Assembly: GCA_963793245.1 (NCBI GenBank)
Contig: CAWBZG010000002.1
Span: forward strand, 744,001-808,000
Reading direction: 5' to 3'
Source: CAXBBB01 sp963793245
GTDB taxonomy: Bacteria > Bacteroidota > Rhodothermia > Rhodothermales > BA12
Length of the DNA: 64,000 nt
This document shows, one piece after another, positions 18,794 through 28,004 of the stretch (position 1 is the first letter of the stretch; each line of letters starts with the position of its first letter). The notes under the pieces are model-generated. The model made no database searches, was not told where the DNA came from, and saw only the letters and a list, made by a program, of their open reading frames with translations. Made by a program: the position numbers and the translations under genes.

Positions 18794-20797
18794 ATGTCAG
18801 ACGCCGTCTCTCGCTCCACTCCCGATGTGCTCGGCACGTTGGTGCTCAAAAATCAACCGCTCCGCAGGCGATTCGCGCTCATTCTGGGCGTTTGCCTGCT
18901 CCTCGTCGGCGCGCTCGTCGCCTGGTTCACGGTCTTCGCGACCGATGCCATCCAGCGCACCAACTACGAGCGCTCCGAACTATTGGCCCGCTCGGTTGCT
19001 TCCGATGGCTATCTGGGCGTCCTGATGCAGGACGCGGGTGGTCTGGACGAGAAAATCCAGCGCTTGGTGACAGATGATCTGGCTCTCGGAGCCGCGTACT
19101 ATGCCGCCGACGGAACGGTCATCGCCGATCTGGACGCGTCGGGACTGGCTCAGGCCCTCGACTTCTCTCACGTGGAGACGATCAGCGTCGATCTGGCCGA
19201 CGGAACGCCTGCCACGCTATCGGTCGCTCCCGTTTCTGGGGATGAGGAAGAAGCCATCGGCTACGCCGTCGTGGTCGTTTCCGCAGAGGCTCAGGCAGCC
19301 GCGGCAGCCGCACTCATTCGTACGGGTGTGATCGCTACGGTCGTGTTCGCGGTCCTCATACTGCTCGTTCTGCTCGGCATTCAGAAGACGGTCGTGGCTC
19401 CGGTGACGCATCTGCACGAAGCCGCCGACGCGGTCAGCAGCGGCAATCTCGACGCTCACGTCGACGTAGATCAGAAGGACGAAATCGGCCAACTCGCTGC
19501 CGCATTCAACCAGATGATAGCCGCTCAGCGCACGTTCACCGAGACCATCGAAGGCGAGCGGGAGACCGCCGAGTCTGCTCGTCGTCAGGCTGCCGAGTTG
19601 CAGCAGCGCGCCGAGAACGACCGCGTCTATCTGCAAGACCGTTTCAAGGAAATCGACCGTGTCATCGGTGCCGTCACCGAAGGCGACTTGACACAATCTC
19701 TCGACATCGCCGATGCGTCAGACGACGTGGGCGCGCTGATGAACCGCATCAACACGATGATCGAGGACCTCAATGGCCTGATTTCGCAGGTGCAAACGTC
19801 GAGCGCCAGCCTCGCCGATGCGTCGAGCAGCGTTTCGGCGTCCGCCGAGCAGATGGCGGCTGGAGCACACGAACAAGCGCAGCAGACAGCCGTCGTTGCG
19901 TCCGCCGTCGAAGAGATGTCGGTCACGGCCAATACGTCGGCTCAGAATGCCGAGCATGCCAGCGGCATCAGTACCGAAGCCACGCAACTTGCCGCTCAAG
20001 GCGAAGAGGTGTTCGAGCAGACGACCGGCAGCATGACCCGCATCGCCGAGATCGTTCGGGCGTCGGCGGAAAGTGTCGCCACGCTGGGCGCTTCGAGCGC
20101 ACAGATCGGCGAGATCGTCAACGTGATCGACGACATCGCCGGACAGACCAACTTGCTTGCCCTCAACGCCGCCATCGAAGCGGCCCGAGCCGGAGAGCAC
20201 GGACGCGGGTTCGCCGTCGTCGCCGACGAAGTGCGCAAGCTCGCCGAACGCACCAGCCAGGCCACCGAAGAGATCAGCGCGATGATCCGCCGCATCCAGA
20301 CCGAGACCAAAGAGGTTGTCACGTCGATGGAGAAGGGCAACGCCGAATCCGACGCTGGCCTGCAACTCGCCGGAGACGCCGCTGTCCTGCTAAGCCGCAT
20401 CATCGAGTCCATCGGCGACATGCGCAAAGGCATCGACCACATCTCGAAAGCCAGCGACGAGCAGGCGCAGACGAGCAGCGAAGTCGCTCGGAGCGTCGAG
20501 TCCATCGCCGCCGTGTCGAACGAGACCAGCGAAGCTACCGTATCGCTCGCCCAAACTGCGGAGTCCATGACGCAGCAAGTCGACGCCCAGCGCGCCGTCA
20601 TCAACCGCTTCCGCGTCCGGGCCGGACAGGTCGCTGCGCCCAAATCGACGCCTTCGGTATCGGTTCAGCCCTCGCGTCCGGTTGCCGCACCCGCACCGCG
20701 CACCGCCGCTCCCGATCTCGCCGAAGCTGCGCACAGTGGTGACGGGTACAGCGGAGACGGTTACGGCAAACCGACAGACTTCGACACGTTCAGCTAA
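18794..20797 (+). CDS. Methyl-accepting chemotaxis protein
   Basis: 667-residue transmembrane chemoreceptor. TM1 is about residues 27-48, a periplasmic sensor of about 125 residues follows, TM2 is about 175-197 (IATVVFAVLILLVLLGIQ), then a HAMP domain and a second HAMP-like stretch (VIGAVTEGDLTQSLDI). The signalling hairpin contains GQTNLLALNAAIEAARAG and FAVVADEVRKLAERT, which bind CheA/CheW. A Pro/Ala linker ends in a Gly-rich acidic tail without an obvious CheR-binding pentapeptide. No che genes are in the window. The sensor domain resembles no named fold that I can identify. Confidence 0.93.
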   Translation: MSDAVSRSTPDVLGTLVLKNQPLRRRFALILGVCLLLVGALVAWFTVFATDAIQRTNYERSELLARSVASDGYLGVLMQDAGGLDEKIQRLVTDDLALGAAYYAADGTVIADLDASGLAQALDFSHVETISVDLADGTPATLSVAPVSGDEEEAIGYAVVVVSAEAQAAAAAALIRTGVIATVVFAVLILLVLLGIQKTVVAPVTHLHEAADAVSSGNLDAHVDVDQKDEIGQLAAAFNQMIAAQRTFTETIEGERETAESARRQAAELQQRAENDRVYLQDRFKEIDRVIGAVTEGDLTQSLDIADASDDVGALMNRINTMIEDLNGLISQVQTSSASLADASSSVSASAEQMAAGAHEQAQQTAVVASAVEEMSVTANTSAQNAEHASGISTEATQLAAQGEEVFEQTTGSMTRIAEIVRASAESVATLGASSAQIGEIVNVIDDIAGQTNLLALNAAIEAARAGEHGRGFAVVADEVRKLAERTSQATEEISAMIRRIQTETKEVVTSMEKGNAESDAGLQLAGDAAVLLSRIIESIGDMRKGIDHISKASDEQAQTSSEVARSVESIAAVSNETSEATVSLAQTAESMTQQVDAQRAVINRFRVRAGQVAAPKSTPSVSVQPSRPVAAPAPRTAAPDLAEAAHSGDGYSGDGYGKPTDFDTFS

Positions 20798-20817
20798 TCG
20801 CGTCGTCCAAACACCAC

Positions 20818-20851
20818 AACGCCCGCTCGGTCTCTGGACTGGGCGGGCGTT
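20818..20851. terminator. Hairpin, probable terminator between receptor gene and pfkA
   Basis: AACGCCCGC (20818-20826) pairs with GCGGGCGTT (20843-20851) around a 16-base loop, between two convergent genes. The following TATTG is a weak T-tract on the plus strand; on the minus strand TTGTGGTGTTTGG follows. Confidence 0.6.
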
Positions 20852-20914
20852 ATTGCGTGTTGGTGCTGCCGTGGCGGACTCGTCGGCGGTGCATGCAGCG
20901 TCGCTACGGGGGCG

Positions 20915-22045
20915 TCAGCTAACGACTGACGTGCTCTGCATTTTGACAGGCTGATCGTCGCGTGGGATTCCGAACGACGTGCCGACCGATAGCGCGGACG
21001 CGAGCAGTGGGGCGTCGAGGGGGACGGTGCGGACCTTGTTCGCAACGTCGGCGAGGGGGACCGAAGCGAGACGGCTGTTCTGTAGAACGGCTAGGCGTCC
21101 GAATTGACCTTCGGCGACCATTGAGGCAGCATAGCTACCAAAAGCAGTCGCGAGCGTTCGGTCGAAGGGGTTGGGCGTGCCGCCGCGTTGCATGTGGCCC
21201 AGAATCGTAGTCCGGACTTCGCTGCGCATCTTGGATTTCTCCAACTCGGCCTCGATCCAGCGCGAGATGCCGCCCAGCCGGATCGGATCGGGGCTGTCGG
21301 CGATGACTTCGCGGATGACGCGGCTTCCGTCTTTGGGCTTGGCGCCCTCGGCGACGCAGATCAGCGTGAAGCGCTGGCCGCCCATCTCGCGTTCGCGGCA
21401 GACGCGGACGACCTCTTCGATCTCGAACTCGATCTCGGGAATCAGGATGATGTCGGCGCCCCCAGCGACTCCGGCGTAGAGCGCGATCCATCCAGCGTAG
21501 CGGCCCATCGTTTCGAGGATCATCACCCTGTGATGGCTCTGAGCCGTCGTATGCAGGCGGTCGAGCGCTTCGGTCGCGATGCCCGCAGCCGTCGAGAAGC
21601 CGAACGTCCGGTCTGTCCCGACCAAGTCGTTGTCGATGGTCTTGGGTACGCCGACGAGGTTGAGGCCGAGTTTCTGCAAGCCGTCGGCAATCGTCATCGT
21701 GCCGTCGCCGCCGATCACGACGATGGCGTCGAGATTGAGCGTGCGTTTGCAGTAGCGGACGACCTCGTTCGACACGTCGGCACCGCCGCGTTTGTAGTAA
21801 TTGAACGGGTTGGCCTTGTTGCTCGTGCCCAGGATCGTACCGCCGCGCGTCAGGATGCCGGATACGTCGGCGTAGCTAAGCTGCTGCATCCGCTGCTCGA
21901 TCAGACCGAGGAAGCCGTCCTGAAAGCCGAATACTTCGGCGTTGTGTTGCAGGATCAGGCTTTTGGTGACGGCGCGGATGACGGCGTTGAGGCCGGGACA
22001 ATCGCCGCCGCCGGTGAGTAGACCGACGCGGAGGCTTCGAGACAT
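20915..22045 (-). CDS. pfkA: 6-phosphofructokinase
   Basis: Phosphorylates fructose 6-phosphate in glycolysis. 376 residues starting MSRSLRVGLLTGGGDCPGLN. Motifs are IGGDGTMTIADG (112 onward) and VPKTIDNDLVGTD (134 onward), followed by ILETMGRYAGWIALYAG. The Gly in GGDG favours ATP over pyrophosphate as donor, whereas the Lys in PKTIDND is typical of the pyrophosphate-using branch; this combination occurs in 'mixed' long PFKs, many of which use ATP. It is monocistronic as far as can be seen. Confidence 0.94.
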   Translation of the reverse strand: MSRSLRVGLLTGGGDCPGLNAVIRAVTKSLILQHNAEVFGFQDGFLGLIEQRMQQLSYADVSGILTRGGTILGTSNKANPFNYYKRGGADVSNEVVRYCKRTLNLDAIVVIGGDGTMTIADGLQKLGLNLVGVPKTIDNDLVGTDRTFGFSTAAGIATEALDRLHTTAQSHHRVMILETMGRYAGWIALYAGVAGGADIILIPEIEFEIEEVVRVCREREMGGQRFTLICVAEGAKPKDGSRVIREVIADSPDPIRLGGISRWIEAELEKSKMRSEVRTTILGHMQRGGTPNPFDRTLATAFGSYAASMVAEGQFGRLAVLQNSRLASVPLADVANKVRTVPLDAPLLASALSVGTSFGIPRDDQPVKMQSTSVVS

Positions 22046-22169
22046 AGATTCGGGCGGATGGAGAACGGCAAAGATAACCGCTGCCGAACCGACCGCTCGT
22101 TACCGCTGCGTTGTGGAAGCGCTTCACCTCGCTGCTGACACTTCGGCGCGTTCAGCGATTGATGAGCGA

Positions 22170-23345
22170 TCAGGAAAGGCGCCCGAGATCGTCGAAGAGC
22201 AGGTGGCTCGTCACCGCGTCGGCGACGAGCAGGCCGCTGTCGGTCAGGCGTAGCGTCGATCCATCGTGGATCAGCAGTCCTTCGGATTGGAGCATTGCTA
22301 CATCGTCCGATTTCTCGTGCATCAGGTCGGCGGCGTAGCGCCGGTCGAGCGTGTCGAGGTCGAGGCCGTCGGACGTGCGCAGGCGCAGCATGAGGTATTC
22401 GTTGGCGAGCGCGTCCATCGTTAGGCGGTCGGCGTTTTCGACCGGACCCTGCCGCTGTTCGATCAGCGCATTGTACCGCGCGAGGTTGCGGACGTTGTCC
22501 CACCGATGTGCTCCGCCGCGAGGCGCGCCCCACCAAAAGCTGTGCGCGGATGGCCCCAGTCCGACATAGTTGGCGTGCGTCCAATACGCGCTGTTGTGAA
22601 CGGCGCGCTGGTCCGGCTTGGCGAAACTCGACACCTCGTAGTGCTCGTATCCGGCGTCGCGCAGAAATGATTGCGTAAACGAAAACCGCTCAGCGACTTC
22701 GTCATCGGGGGCCGGGATCACCAGCCCACGCGCGACCTGCTTGCCCAGCGGTGTGCCCTCCTCGACGGTCAAGCCGTACGCCGAAATATGCGGCGCGCCC
22801 AGCCGAATCGCTTTCTGGACGTTCGCCATCCAATACTCGGGCGGCTGATCGGGGAGGCCGAAGATCAGGTCGATCGAGAACGACTCGAACCCCGCGTCGC
22901 GCGCCCACAGGATCGACTGCTCTGCCTGCTCCGCCGTGTGCGAGCGGTTCATCCACCTTAGATCGTCGCCGAAAAACGATTGGATGCCGATCGAAAGCCG
23001 CGTCACACCGCCCTGTTTGAGGACGCGCAGATAGCCGGGGGTTACGTCGTCCGGGTTGACCTCGACGGTCACCTCGCGCACGCCGGACGTGTCGAAGTGG
23101 ACGCTCGCCAGCTTGACGAGTCGAACCAGATCCTCGGCGGGTAGTCGCGAGGGCGTCCCGCCACCGAAGTAGATCGTCTCTACTGGATCGTGCGATGCCA
23201 ACTCATGTCCATACGACGCCATCTCCCGCTCGACCGAAGCCAAGAATGGCGCCGGAGAGGTCTTGGACGTGACGAAGTAAAAGTCGCAGTAGGTGCAGCG
23301 CTGAGCGCAGTAGGGCACGTGGATGTACAGCAGCATGCGAGGCAA
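22170..23345 (-). CDS. hemW: HemW-type radical SAM protein (heme chaperone)
   Basis: 391-residue radical SAM protein, formerly called oxygen-independent coproporphyrinogen oxidase-like. The cluster motif is CAQRCTYCDF near residue 13 and the SAM-binding glycine motif is IYFGGGTPSRL. The sequence SIGIQSFFGDDLRWMNRSH and IDLIFGLPDQPPEYW are HemW hallmarks. True HemN has an N-terminal extension and a further cysteine that are absent, so HemW, which inserts heme into respiratory proteins, is the better name. An ATG three codons inside is also possible. A 22-bp palindrome lies about 48 bases upstream. Confidence 0.9.
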   Translation of the reverse strand: MPRMLLYIHVPYCAQRCTYCDFYFVTSKTSPAPFLASVEREMASYGHELASHDPVETIYFGGGTPSRLPAEDLVRLVKLASVHFDTSGVREVTVEVNPDDVTPGYLRVLKQGGVTRLSIGIQSFFGDDLRWMNRSHTAEQAEQSILWARDAGFESFSIDLIFGLPDQPPEYWMANVQKAIRLGAPHISAYGLTVEEGTPLGKQVARGLVIPAPDDEVAERFSFTQSFLRDAGYEHYEVSSFAKPDQRAVHNSAYWTHANYVGLGPSAHSFWWGAPRGGAHRWDNVRNLARYNALIEQRQGPVENADRLTMDALANEYLMLRLRTSDGLDLDTLDRRYAADLMHEKSDDVAMLQSEGLLIHDGSTLRLTDSGLLVADAVTSHLLFDDLGRLS

Positions 23346-23392
23346 ACGCCGACGCAGCGGGAGCGTGCCCCGCCTCGCGCATTCCTCCCGTA

Positions 23393-23414
23393 GCGACGTT
23401 ACATGTAACGTCGC
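23393..23414. repeat. CATG-centred palindrome, copy 1
   Basis: Perfect 22-bp palindrome whose inner 20 bases read CGACGTTACATGTAACGTCG. It is preceded by CGTAG. It shares layout and CATG centre, but not arm sequence, with 53793-53812 and 53839-53858. Its position 48 bases upstream of hemW would also fit an operator. Confidence 0.7.
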
Positions 23415-23432
23415 CGAGGTCGTCCCAACCTC

Positions 23433-24119
23433 TTATTTCCTCTTCGAGACCAAGCTGTGGAAGTCCGTCAGCGGCTGCACGTCGTGAGCAAACGCGAGGA
23501 CGGCGTCGGTGAAGGCGGGCGATTGCAGATCGGCGTCGTCAACGGCACGCGAGACGGTAAACGACTTGAGTTTGATCAGGTCTGCATGGTCGCTGTCGGA
23601 ATGGTCCTCGAACCCACGCGGCATGCGTTTGAGCGTGTCGGACGGGTCGAACGTCAGGCCGACGGCGCCCAACTCGTCGACGAGCGCATCGGTCTGGTCA
23701 GGATGCTCGGCCAAACGCGTGCGGACGGCGCGCAGCAAGTCCTTCTCGGGCGACCACATACCGGATGCGAGAAAGCAACTGCCCGGTTCGACATGGACGT
23801 AGACGCCGCCGTACGCTTTCTTGTCGCCGGTCGGTGAGAGGTAGCAACTGGCGTTCGTCTTGTAAGGCGCCTTGTTGTTGCTGAACCGGGTGTCGCGGTA
23901 GATGCGAAAGACGTTTTTCTTGGGGTCGCCCTGGAGCGTCAGGCCCTCACTCTGAGCACGCGCCGACACATCGGAGATCAGGCACATCAGCGGCCACTTG
24001 ACTTCGTCGTCGTACGTGTCTTTGCGCGGCTTGAACCACTCTCGATCGTTGTTCTCCTTGAGATCGCGCAGGAACTGGAGGCCATCGTCAGAAAAGCCAG
24101 GGAAAGGGGGGAGCAGCAT
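23433..24119 (-). CDS. DUF2461 (TIGR02453) family protein
   Basis: 228-residue protein starting MLLPPFPGFSDDGLQFLRDL. It has the characteristic elements ENNDREWFKPRKDTYDDEV, NVFRIYRDTRFSNNKAPYKT and GGVYVHVEPGSCFLASGMW of this widespread family with no established biochemical function. The longest frame begins 38 codons upstream, across the ACCTG palindrome at 24191-24222, so I use the internal ATG. It is followed on the same strand by hemW, 87 bases away. Confidence 0.88.
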   Translation of the reverse strand: MLLPPFPGFSDDGLQFLRDLKENNDREWFKPRKDTYDDEVKWPLMCLISDVSARAQSEGLTLQGDPKKNVFRIYRDTRFSNNKAPYKTNASCYLSPTGDKKAYGGVYVHVEPGSCFLASGMWSPEKDLLRAVRTRLAEHPDQTDALVDELGAVGLTFDPSDTLKRMPRGFEDHSDSDHADLIKLKSFTVSRAVDDADLQSPAFTDAVLAFAHDVQPLTDFHSLVSKRK

Positions 24120-24190
24120 GAGACAGGCGAGTGGGTGAGCCAGGAAGCTAGTCGCTGGGAGTGGCGACGGTGTGTCACTGCTCCGACGCG

Positions 24191-24222
24191 GACCTGGCAG
24201 GTCGTAGGCGACCTGCCAGGTC
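24191..24222. repeat. ACCTG-palindrome repeat, paired copy
   Basis: GACCTGGCAGGTC (24191-24203) and GACCTGCCAGGTC (24210-24222) form a perfect 13-bp inverted repeat with loop GTAGGC. The surrounding GCGG...TCTCC matches the copy at 30579-30610 in the same orientation. It lies between the stop of the T9SS protein gene and the start of the DUF2461 gene. Confidence 0.8.
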
Positions 24223-24290
24223 TCCAGATGCAAGACGGCGGACGCCCAACTTTCGCTGAGCGCCCGCCGTGGCGGAGAGACCGAAGTCGC

Positions 24291-26250
24291 TTAGCGGATC
24301 CGCACCACCTGGCGCGTGGCCGAGAAGGTCTCACCCTGAGCGCGAACGAAGTAGACGCCCGACGCCAGCGACGCCCCGTCCAGACGCATCGAAACGCTAC
24401 CGTCGACGGTCCCGCTCATCAGCGTGGCGACCTTGCGTCCGACAATGTTGTAGACGGCAACCGTCACGTCCTGCGCACGCGCGACGCTCAGAGTCGACGG
24501 CCGACTTCGCTGCGAAACCGGAGCGGAACCGACAGCACATTGCCGTTTGCCGAGATCGCAAGTTCGACGACAGGCGAGAACTCGAACGCGCCGTCAAGAT
24601 CGACTTGCTTCAGGCGGAAGCGGTAGCTGCCATCGGCTAGTCCGGCGACACGGGAAGGGCGTAGCGACGCGCTTCCAGCGTAGTGCCTGCGCCGTGCACG
24701 AACTCGACGGGCACGAAACCTGCTCCGTTATCCATCTGGACTTCGAAGCCGGTGTTGTTCGTTTCGCTCGCCGTGGTCCAGCGCAGGTTGGCGGAAGCAC
24801 CGTTGGCCGTCGCGGTGAAGGTGGTCAGTTCGACGGGGAGGCTGCCTCCGTCATCGTTACTCTGTCCTGGAGAGAAGGGGACGGAGTTGGTCACAATCGT
24901 CGTGTGCTTGACAAACGCCCCCGTAAGGTTGGGCGAGCGAGCGAGCGACTGGTTATCGTTCCCCTCGCCGCCGTAGGTAACAGTTGTTACTTCCGTCCCG
25001 TTGTCATCTGATAGGGTGATCGTGTCGCCAGTGTTGTTCAGACTGAGCAAGTTGGACGAAGCGGTGGCTGTTAGACCAGGTATATTGGTCGGTGTGCCGC
25101 CGCCGAAAACAGTTATTGACTGTCCAGCAGGAAGAGATGTGGCTGCATCAAAAATGTGACGTACGCTGCCTGCGTCTGATATGGTATAGCCGCTAATGTC
25201 AATGGCAGATGAGCCAGTATTTACGATTTCGACAAACTCGTCTTCATCCTCGTCTCTTGTTCCGTCTCCGTTTGCATCGCCTGCAGGATCAGCAGGATCT
25301 GCTAAGAACTCATTTATGACGAGCGGAGAAACCTCATCGTTTTGAATCGTGAGCGTGTATGAGTTGGGAAAACCAGCAGCAGCGTCTGGTCCTCCAGTGA
25401 CGTTCGAGATAGTCAAGACGAGGTCTTCATCTGGCTCTAAGTCGGTATCACCATTCACGGTGATAATGACGGTCTGATCATCCGAAGAGTTGGCCGGGAA
25501 CGTGACGGATGTTGTGCTTACAGTAGCATCAGTGTTGTCTGACGCTCCGCTACGTGTGAGGGTGACGACGGTAGCTTGATTGCCTGGGTTGGTGATCTGC
25601 AAAACCGCGTTTACTGTCGACGTACCCATGTTACCTTCGGCCACAGTTGCTGACGCAGTTGAGAAAAACACGCGTGGATCAGTGGATGGAGGTGTTCCGG
25701 TAACCTTGAAGTTGTCCCAGCCACCGTAATCGTTGTTGTCTTGATCGACGCGCACCTGAAGAGATACAGTTCCAGTACCTCCTGGAACGGAGATTGAAAT
25801 TGTGCCGCTAGCGTCTAGGTTACTGAATCCATCAACAAACTGTACTTCCGCTTGTGCGATTCCATCAAAGGTGGCGGTGTAGAACATATCGTCATTACTG
25901 TCGAACCCATCGACTTCATAATCGAAAGACATCGTAACGCCAGTGAATCCGGTGACGTCAACTGTCCCAAAATCAAGAACAGCATCTTTGTCCGTGCGCG
26001 TGTTATCGGTGTTGTTGATGTCCTGCATCCCCCAATACGTGCTACCATCTGTAGGCATCGTTGTTAGGCCGCCAATCGTAGATGTCTGAGGATCAAAGAT
26101 GTCATCGCTTTCTGTGAAAGTCCCCGCAGCTGGATCTGCGATAAAGCTCCAGTTACCTGACCCCTCAAAGCTCTGAGAGAATAGAGTAGTTTGCCCTAGA
26201 GCGACTGGAGCAAGGAGTAATGCGAAGAGGAATAGTAGCGTGAAGCGCAT
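24291..26250 (-). CDS. T9SS-exported protein with Calx-beta and lamin-tail domains (two frame breaks near the C-terminus)
   Basis: Secreted protein of roughly 650 residues: signal MRFTLLFLFALLLAPVALGQ, an N-terminal jellyroll-like region, a Calx-beta-like domain (VFFSTASATVAEGNMGTS ... TVNGDTDLEPDEDLVLTI), a lamin-tail domain (VINEFLADPADPAGDANG ... EFVEIVNTG) and a PVELTTFTATANG linker. The main frame stops at 24637. Continuing in shifted frames gives GSYRFRLKQVDLDGAFEF and then VAVYNIVGRKVATL and GVYFVRAQGETF, a type A T9SS sorting domain, ending TAA at 24291-24293. Each shift needs one missing base (near 24645 and near 24510). The body is far less GC-rich than its neighbours. An imperfect inverted repeat lies upstream at 26309-26330. 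Confidence 0.75.
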
Positions 26251-26393
26251 AAAATTGGAGATGATTGAGAGGCAAAGCCTCGATTCTTGTGACTGGTACA
26301 ACCTATGAAACAAGATGCGACGCTCTTGTTAACCTCGCGGGTGGAAACCACGTTTAATCCACGCAGAGGCAATTTGGGCGAGGCTGGTCCGGC

Positions 26394-26434
26394 AAAAGAA
26401 AAGCGTCCGGCTGCTAATGGGCAACACGGACGCT
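26394..26434 (-). terminator. Rho-independent terminator of the small minus-strand gene
   Basis: On the minus strand AGCGTCCG (26434-26427) pairs with CGGACGCT (26409-26402) and is followed by TTTCTTTT. It lies 25 bases after the stop of the gene at 26459-26788. Confidence 0.8.
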
Positions 26435-26458
26435 GAGTATAGACATGAGTGGTGCGAA

Positions 26459-26788
26459 TCAGCGGGGGTAGACGAACCGCACGTTGACGACCGCGTCGCC
26501 GTCTCCGTCGGAGTCGATGGCGGTTACGTGCTTGACGCGTATGCCCGACTGCCGGACTTCGGGCTGATCGTGAAAGCTGGCGACGAGGGCTTTCGTGCCT
26601 TCGACGACCGATGCGTCGTGCTCGGTGTCTTCGACGACGGTGTCGACGCCTTCGTCGAACGAGAGGTCGAGGGTGGCGCGTTTGCCGCTTTTGCTCAGGT
26701 GCTCTTCGATCAGGCGCTCGATGCTGTTTTCGAGGTCGGTCTTTGCGCTTTCGAGTTTGAGGGCGGCAGCGGGGTCAGGGGTTTCCAT
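26459..26788 (-). CDS. Small protein of unknown function (109 residues)
   Basis: Starts METPDPAAALKLESAKTDL; a much longer upstream frame exists but has proline-rich non-protein-like content, so the inner ATG is used. Residues 10-35 form an amphipathic helix (SAKTDLENSIERLIEEHL), then a likely beta region (ATLDLSFDEGVDTVV, VKHVTAIDSDGDGDAVV, VRFVYPR). A ribosome-binding or stress-protein fold is conceivable from the alpha/beta layout, but no family is recognised. It has its own terminator and stands alone, so probably a single-gene transcript. Confidence 0.55.
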   Translation of the reverse strand: METPDPAAALKLESAKTDLENSIERLIEEHLSKSGKRATLDLSFDEGVDTVVEDTEHDASVVEGTKALVASFHDQPEVRQSGIRVKHVTAIDSDGDGDAVVNVRFVYPR

Positions 26789-27077
26789 AGGGAGGTCGAG
26801 TTGGAGTGAGGTAGGCAGGGCTAACGCGGATGCGGTCGGTCGGGGATTCGCCGTAGCCGGAACGTGACCGCTACAGGGTGGCAAAGTGCAAATCGTCTGT
26901 TGAGCTTCGATCAATGGCAAGGGGAGTGTGCACACGTTGGGGAGAACCGGGGCGGTTTTCACTCGGGGCGCCGGGGCAGGTCCCTTACCTTTGTAGCGTA
27001 TGTCTCCGCCTGCGCTATTGGTGCCGGGTTGCGGAGGTCTCTCCGCTCACGTCCAAGTCGCTGAACATCCGGTAGGT

Positions 27078-27950
27078 ATGGGAAAAGTCATTGCGGTCGC
27101 CAACCAGAAAGGCGGCGTCGGGAAGACGACGACGTCGGTCAACCTGGCCGCCTCGCTCGCCGCTGCCGAGCATCCGACGTTGCTGATCGACTTCGACCCT
27201 CAGGCCAACTGCACGTCGGGCGTGGGTATCGAGCCGCGTGGCGTCGAAGCGTCGTCGTACGAACTGCTGATCGGACACGTGTCGGCGGACGAGGCGGCGA
27301 TGCACACCAACTCGCCGTTTCTCGACCTCATCCCGTCGCACATCGACCTGGTCGGCGCCGAGATCGAGATGATCGATGTGGCCGAGCGCGAGCACATTCT
27401 CAAAAACGCGCTCAAACGCGTCCGCCGCACCTACGACTTCGTCGTCATCGACTGCCCACCGAGTCTGGGTTTGCTGACGCTCAACGCGCTGACGGCCGCC
27501 GACAGCGTGCTCGTGCCGGTTCAGGCCGAATACTTCGCGCTGGAAGGTCTGGGGCAGTTGCTGAACACGATCAAGATGGTGCGCCAACACCTGAACGTCG
27601 ATCTAGACATCGAAGGTGTCTTGCTGACGATGTTCGACAGCCGACTCCGCTTGTCGAATCAGGTGGCTGACGAGGTCAAGCGGTACTTCGGCGACAAGGT
27701 GTTCGACACGATTATCCAGCGCAACGTCCGCCTATCCGAGGCGCCTTCGTTCGGAATGCCCGTCCTCCTCTACGACGCCAGTTCGCTCGGCGCGCGCAAC
27801 TACATGGGCCTTGCCAAAGAGGTGCTGGCGAAAAATCAGCGCTACCTCGCCCGTCCCGACCAACCCGAGCCGCCGCGCGGTCCGCGTGCCTCGCGCATCA
27901 ACCACACGGCTGCCGCATCCGACGTGCCCGCCGCCGAGTCCTCTTCCTAA
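27078..27950 (+). CDS. parA: Chromosome-partitioning ATPase ParA (Soj)
   Basis: Deviant-Walker ATPase that moves or positions parS-ParB complexes on the nucleoid. The ATG at 27078 gives MGKVIAVANQKGGVGKTTTSVNLA with the signature Lys pair; an upstream in-frame start at 27000 would add a Cys/Pro-rich stretch unlike the family. Switch motifs FVVIDCPPSLGLLTLNALTA and VLVPVQAEYFALEGLGQ are present, and the length of 290 residues is chromosomal-type. It has a short Pro/Arg tail. parB follows 54 bases later, a conserved pair that often lies near the replication origin, though no DnaA boxes were searched successfully. Confidence 0.95.
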   Translation: MGKVIAVANQKGGVGKTTTSVNLAASLAAAEHPTLLIDFDPQANCTSGVGIEPRGVEASSYELLIGHVSADEAAMHTNSPFLDLIPSHIDLVGAEIEMIDVAEREHILKNALKRVRRTYDFVVIDCPPSLGLLTLNALTAADSVLVPVQAEYFALEGLGQLLNTIKMVRQHLNVDLDIEGVLLTMFDSRLRLSNQVADEVKRYFGDKVFDTIIQRNVRLSEAPSFGMPVLLYDASSLGARNYMGLAKEVLAKNQRYLARPDQPEPPRGPRASRINHTAAASDVPAAESSS

Positions 27951-28004
27951 CGTCCCCCATGCGCCGCGCTTGAGACCCGCCCGGTGCCTTGATTGTATAC
28001 CGAC

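Noticed and set aside
23393..23414. Operator of a dedicated hemW regulator
   Set aside because: The palindrome has relatives with the same layout elsewhere (53793 and 53839), so a dispersed repeat is the simpler reading; a regulatory role remains possible.
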